DNA of 64,000 nt, from assembly GCA_965153355.1 (NCBI GenBank), contig OZ231126.1, positions 80,104,001 to 80,168,000 on the forward strand, in the 5' to 3' direction. This stretch comes from Flaccisagitta enflata (taxonomy: Eukaryota > Chaetognatha > Sagittoidea > Aphragmophora). Shown piece after piece: positions 33,420 through 44,337 of the stretch (the first letter of the stretch is position 1; every line of letters begins with the position of its first letter). Position numbers and translations under genes: made by a program. Under the pieces are notes generated by a model. It made no database searches. It was not told the origin of the DNA and saw nothing but the letters and a program-made list of their open reading frames with translations.

Positions 33420-33474
33420 AACAATTAGCAACCAAGGGTCCACTGTAAGTTTCCATCCGCGGTTAACTAAAGAC

Positions 33475-33575
33475 TGAACAGCTGTGTTACATCACTCTTT
33501 GGCATTCATCTCCATTCTGGAAAATTTTGTAGGAATTTAATGTTTTTCACGATTTTTAAAAACTCGGTTTTACCT
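33475..33575 (+). repeat. Diverged dispersed repeat fragment, second copy
   Basis: GCTGTGTTACATCACTC and AGGAATTTAATG match 32545-32590. Confidence 0.4.
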
Positions 33576-33629
33576 CTCAAGTATTTAACTTTAAGACGTC
33601 AGTTTGAGTTATTAAAAGAAACGATTAAC

Positions 33630-33790
33630 ATGCCCAACACAAAGTCGCGAACGGTTGGTCAGGGGCAGTGCTATATTACTACAAAACTACAGAGGAAAAG
33701 TATTTTACACTTATGAGTTATGACGCTTTAAGAAAAACAAAAAAAGAAAGTATACATAGCAACGTGTAGAGTCACGTTTCCGCGACTAAA
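33630..33790 (-). mobile_element. Family A element without a clear tetranucleotide tract
   Basis: The plus strand reads AAAGTCGCGAACGGTTGG, TCAGGGGCAGTG, then GTGTAGAGTCACG and TTTCCGCGACTAAAA. The GTCC/GGAC array is missing, so it appears internally deleted. Confidence 0.55.
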
Positions 33791-33808
33791 AATAACGACT
33801 TTCCAAAG

Positions 33809-33962
33809 AACAAGGCCGTATACACGGCAGCATAAGTCGCGGACGGGTGGGCAGGAGCGGAAAACCTCAAAAAACAGTTTTGTGACGGACCGACGGACCG
33901 ACAAACCGACAAACCGACCGACCAAAAAGTGGCTTATAGAGTCGCGTGTCCGCGACTTAAAA
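33809..33962 (-). mobile_element. Family A element (A1 subtype)
   Basis: The plus strand reads AACAAGGCCGTATACACGG, AGTCGCGGACGGGTGGGCAG, TTGTGACGG, an ACCGAC(A)A tract, TTATAGAGTCGCGTG and TCCGCGACTTAAA. The start AGTCGCGGAC and sub-terminal GTCCGCGACT are complementary. It lies 18 bp after another A copy and abuts a B remnant. Confidence 0.7.
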
Positions 33963-34080
33963 CATACTAAATGGACGGATGGATGGACAGATGGATGGAC
34001 AGACGAACAAACGGATGGACAGACGGATAGATGGACGGATGGACTGACTCTCTTATAGAGATGCGAGGTCGTATTTATAA
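33963..34080 (-). mobile_element. Family B remnant
   Basis: A GGAC/GGAT tract (33972-34046) followed by GACTCTCTTATAGAGATGCG corresponds to the 5' part of family B on the minus strand. The AGATGCG hairpin and the 3' part are damaged or absent. Confidence 0.5.
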
Positions 34081-34278
34081 ACACGCGCAACGGAATGGAT
34101 AAAGTAAGCCGTACGCGTACGGTTGTTGATATTGAGCTATGTCAAATAGTATAGAATATCTGTATTGGAAAATGTCTTCCATATCACATCCCTTCTGGAA
34201 AATGAGGGAAGTCATTGTCCTCCATCTTTTGTCTCCTCCTCATCCACACGTAATGAATTGAATTTGTTCCAAGAGTCA

Positions 34279-34560
34279 GGGCGCGTTTCCAGTCACAGAC
34301 AATCGCGTTTTTAACGGGCCACTCGGTCGCTCGATATGTTCGTTCGCTCGCATCGCTCACTTCGCTGACTCACTCCACAGCGCTCCGCTTTGCTCACTCG
34401 CCCACTCGCTCAGCTGCTTTGCTCGCTTGCTCCATTTGCGAGCACGCTCACTCACTTTGATCACTCCCTCGTGGGACATTAAAATTCATGAATATGTGTT
34501 CACGCTGTGAATGCGTTTCACAAGAAGAAACGCGTTTTGGTCGTCAGTAGAAACACGCCC
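34279..34560. mobile_element. Family D MITE
   Basis: It starts GGGCGCGTTTCCAGTCACAG with ACAATCGCGTTTTTAACGGG and ends CAGTAGAAACACGCCC. The interior is rich in CGCTCGCTCACTC-type repeats. The target duplication is unclear. Confidence 0.6.
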
Positions 34561-35671
<1,111 letters not shown>

Positions 35672-35937
35672 GAGACAGAGACAGAGACAAAAAGAGACAG
35701 GGTGATAAACCATGGTATCTATTGAGAGACAAAAATACATAAAAACAGTAAAGGAGGGAAAACACAGCGACAGGGACAGACACATCGAAAATGCTGCTGA
35801 ATGTTTATATACGAACTACAGACAGCTGTCTAATGCAAAATATAAAAGAGGGAAAATAATCGATCAGAAATGAAAAAAGATGAAATGATGATTGATTATT
35901 TATTTTTATTTTGTTTATGATAGGCACTTTGAAAGGA

Positions 35938-36160
35938 AACAAGGCCAATACCTATAAGTCGCGTGCGGGGCATAAGTAACTTAAGATGACTTTTATTGAC
36001 TCATAAAAAGACTAAAATGACTACTTTGACTGATTTGACTTAAGTGACTTGAAATAACTTAGAATGACTTAGAATATTAGAGTGACTTAAAATGACTTAG
36101 AAAAACTTTGAATGACGGACCGACAAAGCGGGTTGTAAAGTCGTGTGCACGCGACTAAAA
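35938..36160 (-). mobile_element. Family A element (A2 subtype)
   Basis: The plus strand reads AACAAGGCCAATACCTATA, AGTCGCGTGCGGGGC, a body of ~10-bp GACTTAAAAT-type repeats (about 35975-36112), a minimal GACGGACCGAC tract, AAAGCGGGTTGTAAAG and TCGTGTGCACGCGACTAAAA. The start AGTCGCGTGC and sub-terminal GCACGCGACT are complementary. Confidence 0.7.
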
Positions 36161-36316
36161 AAACTACCCGCAGGAATGTGTCAGTTTGGCGTCTTATTTA
36201 AACTAAAACAGAGCTTTTTAACTGTCCCTCAAAATGATTTGTTTGGATTTACAAAAGGAAATGTAGTTAAGAAAAATACAAATACAAAAACAAGTGACTA
36301 ACACCGACATTTTCCA

Positions 36317-36786
36317 GCCATATGCGGGGCTGTGTGAAACTGTTCGAGTTATTCCAATCTCCGATACGTTAGAAATATAAATTGGAATATAAATATAAAA
36401 AAAATGATAAGACGTATTGTACCTTACTTATCACCGGTGTGGAAGGTTGTTGTTATGAAACACTCAATAAGTATTTTAGCAACTAAAACACACACACAAA
36501 AGACGAATGTAAATAGGCATATATTTGCATTTATGACAGGCATATGCGGGGTTGAGTGAGACTGTGCTAGTTTTTCCGTTCTCCAATACGTTACAAATGT
36601 GAATTGGAATATAGGTAGAAAAGTAGATAAAGTAGATTACACCACACTCATCCCCAGTGTGAAAGATTGCGGTGTGTTTTTTGAAACCGATTTTGAAATA
36701 CTCCATCTAGGTATCTTAGCGACTAAACACATACACACAAACACTAAAAACTGATGTGGATGGGCATATGTTTGCATTCATGAAAG
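36317..36786 (+). repeat. Two diverged tandem copies of a ~220-245 bp unit
   Basis: CATATGCGGGGCTGTGTGAA at 36321 recurs as CATATGCGGGGTTGAGTGAG at 36541. Each unit continues through an AATTGGAATATA block and ends with GGCATAT(A/G)TTTGCATT. Non-coding. Confidence 0.7.
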
Positions 36787-36864
36787 CATGTTCCACCAAG
36801 TGCGTACAGGTGCGTGTACGAGAGTGAATTTACACGTCTGCGTGTATGATATGGGTGCTTTCCC

Positions 36865-36898
<34 letters not shown>

Positions 36899-36899
36899 C
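36865..36899. repeat. GTGC microsatellite
   Basis: A short (GTGC)n run. Confidence 0.85.
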
Positions 36900-37060
36900 T
36901 ACCTGCATGCGTGAAGAAAATGCGTGCTTGCATGCGTGCGTGTGCGTGTGTTGCTAGAACTTACGTGCAAACAGGAGCGAGATTGCAGGTCGTTGAACGG
37001 AGGAATTTATGGGGGACTGTAGATGACACGTGCAATTCAAAAGGAGGAAAGATGCTGGCA

Positions 37061-37173
<113 letters not shown>

Positions 37174-38029
37174 GAGACCAAGGGGGCACATTTTTGGTCA
37201 TAGCTGTAAACAGTAAACACGCCAATATTGTTGGTTAGACAACTGTAAAGTATGTATGCTGCATGCACTCATGAAAACACTTTTTTTTTCTTTCTCATTT
37301 TTTTTTTTTGATCACTAAGCATGAATCTTTCTCCTTCTTACGAATTCACCCCTTGGACTGAGGGTGTCCGCCCCCTTTGCTCCTGAGGGGGGTTCCCAAT
37401 TTTTTTCCTCTCTCCTCTCAGACACGTTTACCATTCACCGCAAAGCTTCGATTACTTTTTGACAGTTAGAACCCTCAAAAAAGAAAAAAAGTTTCTCTCC
37501 AAGATTTAACATTTAACTCGCCGCTCCACAAATAACATTTTTTCCCCTTTCCAAAGTTAATGTGGCCTCATTTCAATTCTCTTCTTTTGTTACTGTTTCG
37601 ATCAATGATTAGCGGGAAATCATAAGTCACTCTAGATAGATCCCTATGTTTTTTTCTCTATACCTGTTAAAGTGTAAGCCTTGTCCATCCTCTCTGTTCT
37701 TTCTTTTATTCACTCCCTTATTCTTCGTTTCCACTCGTTCGCTTGTATTCTCTGGCCTTGTTTTTCCTGCTACACCTCCCGAACATAAACGAGAGGGTTT
37801 CACTGCTGCAGAATTGAATTTCACCAATTTACCAAAAGGGGGAAAAACATCACTCGAAAAAGTAAAGCGAGAGTTTCTGGGGATTATATTCATTTTCTTG
37901 AAAGTAAAGAAAAAAAAGGCTTTGAGATTATCCATGAAAATCTTGAATTCCGCCCCCCTATGAAAAAAGAAGAATAAAAAAAAACATTTTGCGCCGCTTT
38001 TTTTTCCTCCTCCTTCTTCTTCTTTTTCC

Positions 38030-38165
38030 TTTTTCTTTTTCATTTTCTTTTTCTTTTTCTTTTTCTTTTTCTTTTTCTTTTTCTTTTTCTTTTTCTTTTT
38101 CTTTTTCTTTTTCTTTTTCTTCTTCTTCTTCTTCTTCTTCTTTTCCCTCTTCTTCTTCTTCCTCT
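38030..38165. repeat. CTTTTT hexanucleotide and CTT microsatellite
   Basis: (CTTTTT)n from about 38030 to 38120, followed by (CTT)n variants. Confidence 0.9.
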
Positions 38166-38570
38166 TCTTCCTCTTTTATCATCTTTCTGGGGGGAGGTTT
38201 GAACTTTTGTGATTGAATTCGTTTAGGCCTCGTCTGGTACCGATTGTAACAATCTTTACACAGCATCTGGAAACTGTTCCTCGCCACACGAAGCAAAATA
38301 GATTCTCTCCCAATTTATTTTCTTTTCTTTTTTTTTTTCTTTCTTCTCTTTCTCATCTCTTTTTTTTCTTTGTTTTTCTTTCTTTCTTTATTAGCGGTGA
38401 GGGCGGTGAGAAATTGTGGGGGGTTGGGTATGGGTGGGAAATTGAGGTGTTAAAGGTATCTTGGTATGAGTGATCAAAGGTGCTGGAGGTAAGGTGTGGA
38501 AACTAGAGCAGTATGCTGTGGTTGGACTGGTGTTAAGTAGAGTGCACAGGGGTTTGGGAGAGCATAGTTA

Positions 38571-38622
38571 GGGGATGTTTCTAGTCAAAGACAACCGCGT
38601 TTCTTAAGGGCCACTCGGTCGA
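38571..38622 (+). mobile_element. Family D fragment, left end only
   Basis: GGGGATGTTTCTAGTCAAAG, ACAACCGCGTTTCTTAAGGG and CCACTCGGTCG match the left end of family D. The right end is absent. The following 38623-39183 holds no recognised gene. Confidence 0.5.
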
Positions 38623-39183
38623 TTTTAAAGAGATAGTTCTATCGTAACAGGTAGAGGAAGCTGATCTTTAAGGAGACAGATAGGATGGTTGGATACTGTG
38701 AAAGGGACGGGGGTAGAAGGAAGAGAAGGTGAAGAATAAAGTTGTTACTACTTTTTTTTGAGGGGCGTAGACGTAAAGGAGAATATACTGTGGATTTCAG
38801 AGAAGAAGAGAGAAGGAGAGAAAAGGAGAGAGAAGGTGTTACTACTTCCTACTACTTGTGGCCTGTAGGAGGGGAGACGTGAGGAGGCAAAATAGAATCA
38901 TTTTTTATCTTTCTTCTTTTTTTTCTTTCGTTTTAATCTTTAAATTGGTTTTCTTGGTAGATCAACGTCTTTACGGCCTCCCTGGGAAGGTAAAAAAAGA
39001 AAAAAAGGACCTGTTGTTGTTGTTGTTTTTTTCCTGTTTTTCTATCGATGATTAAATCACATTTTAACAGACCTCGAGGAGAGAACTTTAAATTGAATCA
39101 ACGCTAGATCACCGATGAATTACGATATATTTTGAAAAGTTTTTTTCCCGTGCAAAGTTATCGACCTTTTTTCATCTTTCCCA

Positions 39184-39349
<166 letters not shown>

Positions 39350-39644
39350 CCCGTTTTCTTTTTTTTCTAGATTATATCTTTCATTTTCTTGAAACGTGTT
39401 TTCTCTTGCTTTTGAAAGATACTGAGCTTTGATATTCGAGGTTCAATATTCAAACAAAAATTGTGATGACCTATAATTGAAAATAGATCAACAAAGAAAA
39501 AAATGTAAAGATTACATAAATTATACATAACTTATTCTTTCCAATCTTCTGGGTTTTTTTCTGTTTTTTTTTTTCGTCTCTTTTCATTTGTTACAGTTTC
39601 CGTGCATTTTTCTTTTTAGTATAAGTGCAAGTGCCTTTTTCCAT

Positions 39645-39835
39645 CTATCAGTAGGTCGGTTGGTGGGTTGGTCCGTGACGCTGGTGTTGGTAAGTGTGAA
39701 AACGGGTATTCACAATGCCGTAGATTTGATTGTGTGTTCGTGTGTGTTTGTGAGGGTATACAGGTGGGAAGGGGTTAGGAAAGAGGGGGTGGCATGCCCT
39801 TGCGCAACCGTCCGCGACGATGTTGTAACCCTGCG
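39645..39835 (+). mobile_element. Possible decayed family A element
   Basis: TCGGTTGGTGGGTTGGTCCG followed by TGACGC, and later GCAACCGTCCGCGACGATG. The hairpin start and GGCCTTGTT end are not recognisable. Confidence 0.3.
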
Positions 39836-39856
39836 TTATTTGATACCCCAAACTCC

Positions 39857-40152
39857 TTTTTAGATGCGTCTTCGCATCTCTATAAGAGGGTCTGTCCGTC
39901 CGTCGGTCTGTCGGTCCGTCCGTCCGTCCGTCCGTCCGCCCGTCCGTCGGTCCGTCCGTCCGTTACGCCTCCTTAAAAATCACTGTTTTTGGCACTTTTC
40001 AGCCGCGAGGATATCATGTATCAAGTCATTAGGATATTTTACGAGCCTCATTCGACACTAGGTCTTCATCTGTCTGTCCGTCCAAGTCTAGCACCAAAGT
40101 TAATACACGCAAAGACACAGTCAGGACGCATCGTTGTCTGATCGGGCTTGTT
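39857..40152 (+). mobile_element. Family B element
   Basis: It starts TTTTTAGATGCGTCTTCGCA then TCTCTATAAGAGGGTCTG, a GTCC/GTCG tract (39894-39962) and GTTACGCCTCC. The 3' end is CAGGACGCATCGTTG, then GATCGGGCTTGTTT. GACGCATC is complementary to the start. Confidence 0.75.
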
Positions 40153-40325
40153 TTTTTCTTTTTGAAAATGGAAGGGGAAAAATTGCGTGAAGAATGAAAG
40201 TAGAAAAAGATTAACTGAAAAATGAAGACGAGAGAGAAGAGGAAAGGAAATGGGAATTATGGGAAGAGAATTTGATAAGAGGCCTGAAAAGGAGAGAGAA
40301 CGGATGGAGACGGCCCAGAAAGGAG

Positions 40326-40329
<4 letters not shown>

Positions 40330-40420
<91 letters not shown>
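40330..40420. repeat. GA microsatellite
   Basis: (GA)n with AAAGA variants at the right end. Confidence 0.95.
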
Positions 40421-40486
40421 ACAAAAGAAACAAACCACAAACATACATCTGTAATAAACATTGATCGTTTAAGAAAAAGAACTCAT

Positions 40487-40700
40487 TTTAAGTTGCGTGC
40501 ATGCAACCATACACCCCGCTTTGTCCATCTGTCTGTCGGTCAGTTGGTTGGTTCGTCGGTTGGTCACACAACTTTTTTTATCAATTTTATTTCTTTAGGT
40601 CATTTTAGGCCATATAAGAGTATACTAATTCATTCTAAGTCATTCTTAGTCATTCTAAATGTAAGTCTCGCACGCAATTTACAGGTGTTGGCATTGTTTT
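40487..40700 (+). mobile_element. Family A element (A2 subtype) with a compensated terminal pair
   Basis: It starts TTTTAAGTTGCGTGCATGCA, then ACCATACACCCCGCTTTGTC, a GGTTGGTC tract and TCACACAAC. The body has CATTCTAAGTCATTCTTAG-type repeats. The 3' part reads GTCTCGCACGCAATTTACAG, GTGTTGGCATTGTTTT. The changed start AGTTGCGTGC is matched by GCACGCAATT near the 3' end and by GCAAC in the hairpin. Confidence 0.65.
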
Positions 40701-41585
40701 AATCAAAACCAGCTTGTATAAAACATATAAATTTATGAAGTTGAACTGAAATAATCACTTTCATATCTTGTGAAAGATGATTTTAAGATTGATGAGCACA
40801 AAGTCCAATGAAAATACTAGTGCTTTAGATTTCTTGATAAATGAAAAAAGTTTTCCCTAAGAAATTGTCATGATCAAGTTTAGATGCTGAACAACTTTGT
40901 TTAAGAGATCAGAAGTTTTCTGCAATGGTATCAGCACTAACTAGTCAAAAAGAGACCCACAGTATAGACAGATGGACAAAGACAAAAGAACAGAGAGCAA
41001 CCTCGGCCAGAGATGAAAGCAAAGTAGAAAGCAAAGAAGAAAGTAAGAGGGCCTTGGAATGCAAATAACAAAAGAAAGAAAGAAGAACCAAGGGAAGTGG
41101 AGGCAAGCATGACTGTTGGAGCAAAAAGGAAAAAGAGATTCTTTCCTTCTTTTTCTTCTTTCCTTTCTGATTTTCTTTTGAAGTTGAGGAAGGCATTTTT
41201 TTCATCATGCCAGACTAAGTGAATGCGATGAAAAAGGAAAATGGGAGGAAAAAGCACAAAAACTACTAAAGCTTGGCGTCTATACGAAGGTTTTTTTTTC
41301 GTCATTTTATTTCACTTAGCTTTTTTTTTCATATCGCTCGCTGTGGTGTTTTTTTCCTCTATTTGTCTTTATTTGGTCTCTATTGTTTTTCCGACGTCTG
41401 TCTAGATCAGACTGGGCCTGATTACCCGTCTTAACCTCCCCCCATCTTCATGTCCAAATCATTACGTATGTGTTCTTTTGTCTTTCTTCTTTGTCTTATT
41501 CTTCTTTTTGCTGACTGTTTCTCTTTCTGTTTTCTACTTTCCTCTTTCTTTTTTTTTCTTTTCCTGTTACATTTCCTTCTTTTTC
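40701..41585. other. Non-genic stretch
   Basis: AT-rich, then purine-rich (40970-41140), then pyrimidine-rich. No gene recognised. Confidence 0.5.
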
Positions 41586-41752
41586 TTTTTAGATGCGTCA
41601 TCGCATCTCTATAAGAAGCTCTGTCCGTCCGTCCATCCGGCCGTCCGTCCGTCCGCCCATCCGTCCGTCCGTCCGTCCGTCCATCCGTCCGTCCGTTACG
41701 CCTTTTCTGATACCACGCAGATGACGCATCCTGTTGCCCGCCTGGGCTTGTT
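41586..41752 (+). mobile_element. Family B element, short copy
   Basis: It starts TTTTTAGATGCGTCATCGCA, then TCTCTATAAGAAGCTCTG, a GTCC/GTCG tract (41622-41696) and GTTACGCC. The 3' end is GATGACGCATCCTGTTGCCC and GCCTGGGCTTGTT. Eleven bases at the start (GATGCGTCATC) are exactly complementary to GATGACGCATC near the end. Confidence 0.8.
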
Positions 41753-41759
41753 GCCATAT

Positions 41760-41931
41760 CTTCTTCTTCCTTTTTCTTCTTCTTTTCCTTTTCCTTTCCT
41801 TTTCCTTTTCCTTTTCCTTTTTCTTTTTCGTTTTCGTTTTCGTTTTCTTTTTCTTTTTCTTTTTCTTTTTCTTTTTCTTTTTCTTTTTCTTTTTCTTTTT
41901 CCTTTTCTTTTTCTTTTTCTTTTTCTTTTTC
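41760..41931. repeat. CTTTTC / CTTTTT hexanucleotide microsatellite
   Basis: Pyrimidine hexamer array that ends at the TTTTTAAG start of the next family B element. Confidence 0.9.
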
Positions 41932-42251
41932 TTTTTAAGCGCGTCCTCGCACTTCTATTAGAGGTCATGTCAGTCGGTTGGTCGGTTGGTTGGTCGGTCG
42001 GTTGGTCGGATGGTGATGCAAACGTTTGAAATGTGCAAAACGGCTGAACTAACGTATTTCTTCATTCCTATCACCTTTCCACATACATTCATTCACTCAT
42101 TCATTCATTCATTCATTCATTCATTCATTCATTCATTCATTCATTCATTCATTCATTCATTCATTCATTCATTCATTCATTCATCAAAAACGTTCATTCA
42201 CAAATTCTTTATCAAGCGAGGCGCACTTATTGGCCTTAACTTGGCCTTGTT
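41932..42251 (+). mobile_element. Family B element carrying an ATTC array
   Basis: It starts TTTTTAAGCGCGTCCTCGCA, CTTCTATTAGAGG and a GGTCGGTT tract (41972-42011). GGTGATGCAAACG and a (CATT)n array follow. The 3' end is AGCGAGGCGCACTTATTGGC and TTGGCCTTGTT. The terminal complement has drifted but is recognisable. The next family B copy begins directly after it. Confidence 0.65.
42086..42184. repeat. ATTC microsatellite
   Basis: A near-perfect (CATT)n within the family B element. A much shorter relative of it occurs in the copy at 60552. Confidence 0.95.
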
Positions 42252-42523
42252 CTTTTTAGATGCGTCCTCGCAATTCTCTAAGAGGGTCTGTCCGTCCGTC
42301 CGTTTGTACGTTCGTTGGTCCGTCCGTTACGCAATTGCAAATGATCAACCAACATGTTTTGAGAACCTCCTTTACTACTTAGTCATTTCACCCATCTGTT
42401 TGTCCATCTGTCCATCTGTCTCTCCATCAGGGTCCGACAAAATTTTTAGCTGCCTACAAGCAAGTTTTTCTTACCAGCTCTTGCCTACAAAATAACTATA
42501 TTATTCTTTTTGAACTATATATA

Positions 42524-43141
42524 CAGTACTTTCCGAGCAAACCCGGCTAAAACTGGAGGATTAATTTTTGTTACTTTAATTCTATTTCCCAAACTTTATT
42601 TTTTGTATCTAACTTGATTAAAAGATACTTAATTCCTTGAACATATTTGGCCGTCAAAAAAAATAACTTGTGAAATCAAAGTGCATGAAGACATCAATAT
42701 TGAGTGTTCTGACCCAGACCATTGAATTCGGCAGAAAATTTTACCTAACCTTGACTACAAGAATAGCTCAGTCAGACAATTATTTCAGATTTCATGGCCA
42801 TTTAAAGTTTTTAAGGACAATTGTCTCAAAATAATTTAGGACAATTGTCCTTACAAACTTCAAATGACCGTAAAATCTGAAATAATTGTCTGACTGAGCT
42901 GTTCTTGTAGTCTAGGATAGGTAAAATTTTCTGCCGAATCTAATGGTCTGGGTCAGAACACTCAATATTGATGTCTTCATGCACTTTGATTTCACGAGTT
43001 ATTTTTTTTGACGGCCAAATATGTTCAAGGAATTAAGTATCTTTTAATTAAGTTAAATATAAAAAATGAAGTTTGGGAAATAATATTAAAGTAACAAAAA
43101 TTAATCCTCCAGTTTTAGCCGGGTTTGCTTGGAAGGTACTG
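42524..43141. mobile_element. Palindromic MITE with TA target duplication
   Basis: An almost perfect inverted repeat of about 300 bp per arm (42524-42826, 42839-43141) with a ~12-bp centre. The outer ends are CAGTACTTTCCGAGC and GCTTGGAAGGTACTG, each bordered by TA (42522-42523, 43142-43143). Non-coding. The arms are well preserved, so this is the youngest of the foldback elements here. It would form a single giant hairpin. Confidence 0.85.
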
Positions 43142-43293
43142 TATGTGATCCCGTAGTAGATGTTTTTGTTCTCGTGATTTAAAAAAATACTTGTATGAAA
43201 GTTGAACAGCATAATTACTGAACCAAAAACAAGTGTTTAATCCTAATTTCTAATAAACAAATCATGTTTTTTCCCCATTTTTTCTTATTTTAA

Positions 43294-43472
43294 TTTTTAG
43301 TCGCGGACACGCGACTCTACACCTTGCCGTGTCGGTTGGTCCATCGGTCCGTCGGTCCGTCGGTCCGTCCATCCGTCCATCCGTCTGTCACATTTCTGAA
43401 TTTCAAGCGTTTTTTGCGGTACTGCTCCTGCCCAACCGTCCGCGACTGGATTGCCGTGTATCCAGCCTTGTT
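43294..43472 (+). mobile_element. Family A element (A1 subtype) nested in family B
   Basis: It starts TTTTTAGTCGCGGACACGCG and ACTCTACACCTTGCCG, with a GGTC/GTCC tract (43337-43386) and TCACATTTCTG. ACTGCTCCTGCCCAACCG, GTCCGCGACTGGATTGCCG and TATCCAGCCTTGTT follow. The start AGTCGCGGAC and sub-terminal GTCCGCGACT are exactly complementary. Confidence 0.8.
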
Positions 43473-43610
43473 CCCCTATATCCCTGCCTACAAAATTTGT
43501 TTGCTGCCTACAAGCAATGCTTGCGTGCTTGGGCACTTTGTCGTACCCTGCTCTCCATATATGTCACATGAGACACAGCCCGGACGCATCGTTGCCCGGT
43601 CGGGCTTGTT

Positions 43611-43857
43611 CATTTTCTTTTTCTTGTTTTTTTTTCTTCTTCTTCTTCTTTTTTCTTCTTTTCTTCTTTTTCTTCTTTTTCTTCTTTTTCTTCTTTTTCT
43701 TCTTCTTTTCTTTTTCTTTTCTTTTTCTTTCTTTTTCTTTCTTTTCTTTTCTTCTTCTTCTTCTTCTTCTTTTCTTTTCTTTCCTTTTTTTTTTCTTTTT
43801 CAATTTCTTCTTCTTCTTCTTCTTCTTCTTCTTCTTCTTCTTCTTCTTCTTCTTCTT

Positions 43858-43888
<31 letters not shown>

Positions 43889-43960
43889 TTCTTCTTCTTT
43901 TTCTTCTTCTTCTTCTTCTTCTTCTTCTTCTTCTTCTTCTTCTTCCTCTCCTCCATATTT
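43611..43960. repeat. Imperfect TTC-rich tract
   Basis: About 340 bp of TTC/CTTTTT repeats. Family B ends at its left edge. The poly-Phe, poly-Leu and poly-Lys frames are artefacts. Confidence 0.9.
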
Positions 43961-44090
43961 TTTGTTTTCCTCTTTTTTTTCACCCTTTCTGCTTTCACAG
44001 CCCAGGCGAGGCACCACGGTGCCTCATTTTCTTTCCTCTGCATCTTGTTTGTCCCTCATTCTGAATTTATTGGACGGAACTGCCGAGAGG

Positions 44091-44254
<164 letters not shown>

Positions 44255-44337
44255 GCAAAACCATGTCAGAGACGTGAGGAGAGATAATGGCCGGATACAC
44301 GGTCAACCATGTTCAATAGGAAAAGCCAGAAATAGTA

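Larger units (their letters stand above)
42253..43610 (+). mobile_element. Family B element split by two nested insertions
   Basis: The 5' part begins TTTTTAGATGCGTCCTCGCA, then AGAGGGTCTGTCC and GTTACGCAATTGC. Its body matches the copy at 18828-19168, including GATCAACCAACATGTTTT. The 3' part (about 43485-43610) ends CCCGGACGCATCGTTGCCC and GGTCGGGCTTGTT. Between them lie a palindromic MITE (42524-43141) and a family A element (43294-43472). GCCTACAAGCAA and TTGCCTACAAAAT phrases occur on both sides of the insertions. Confidence 0.7.
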
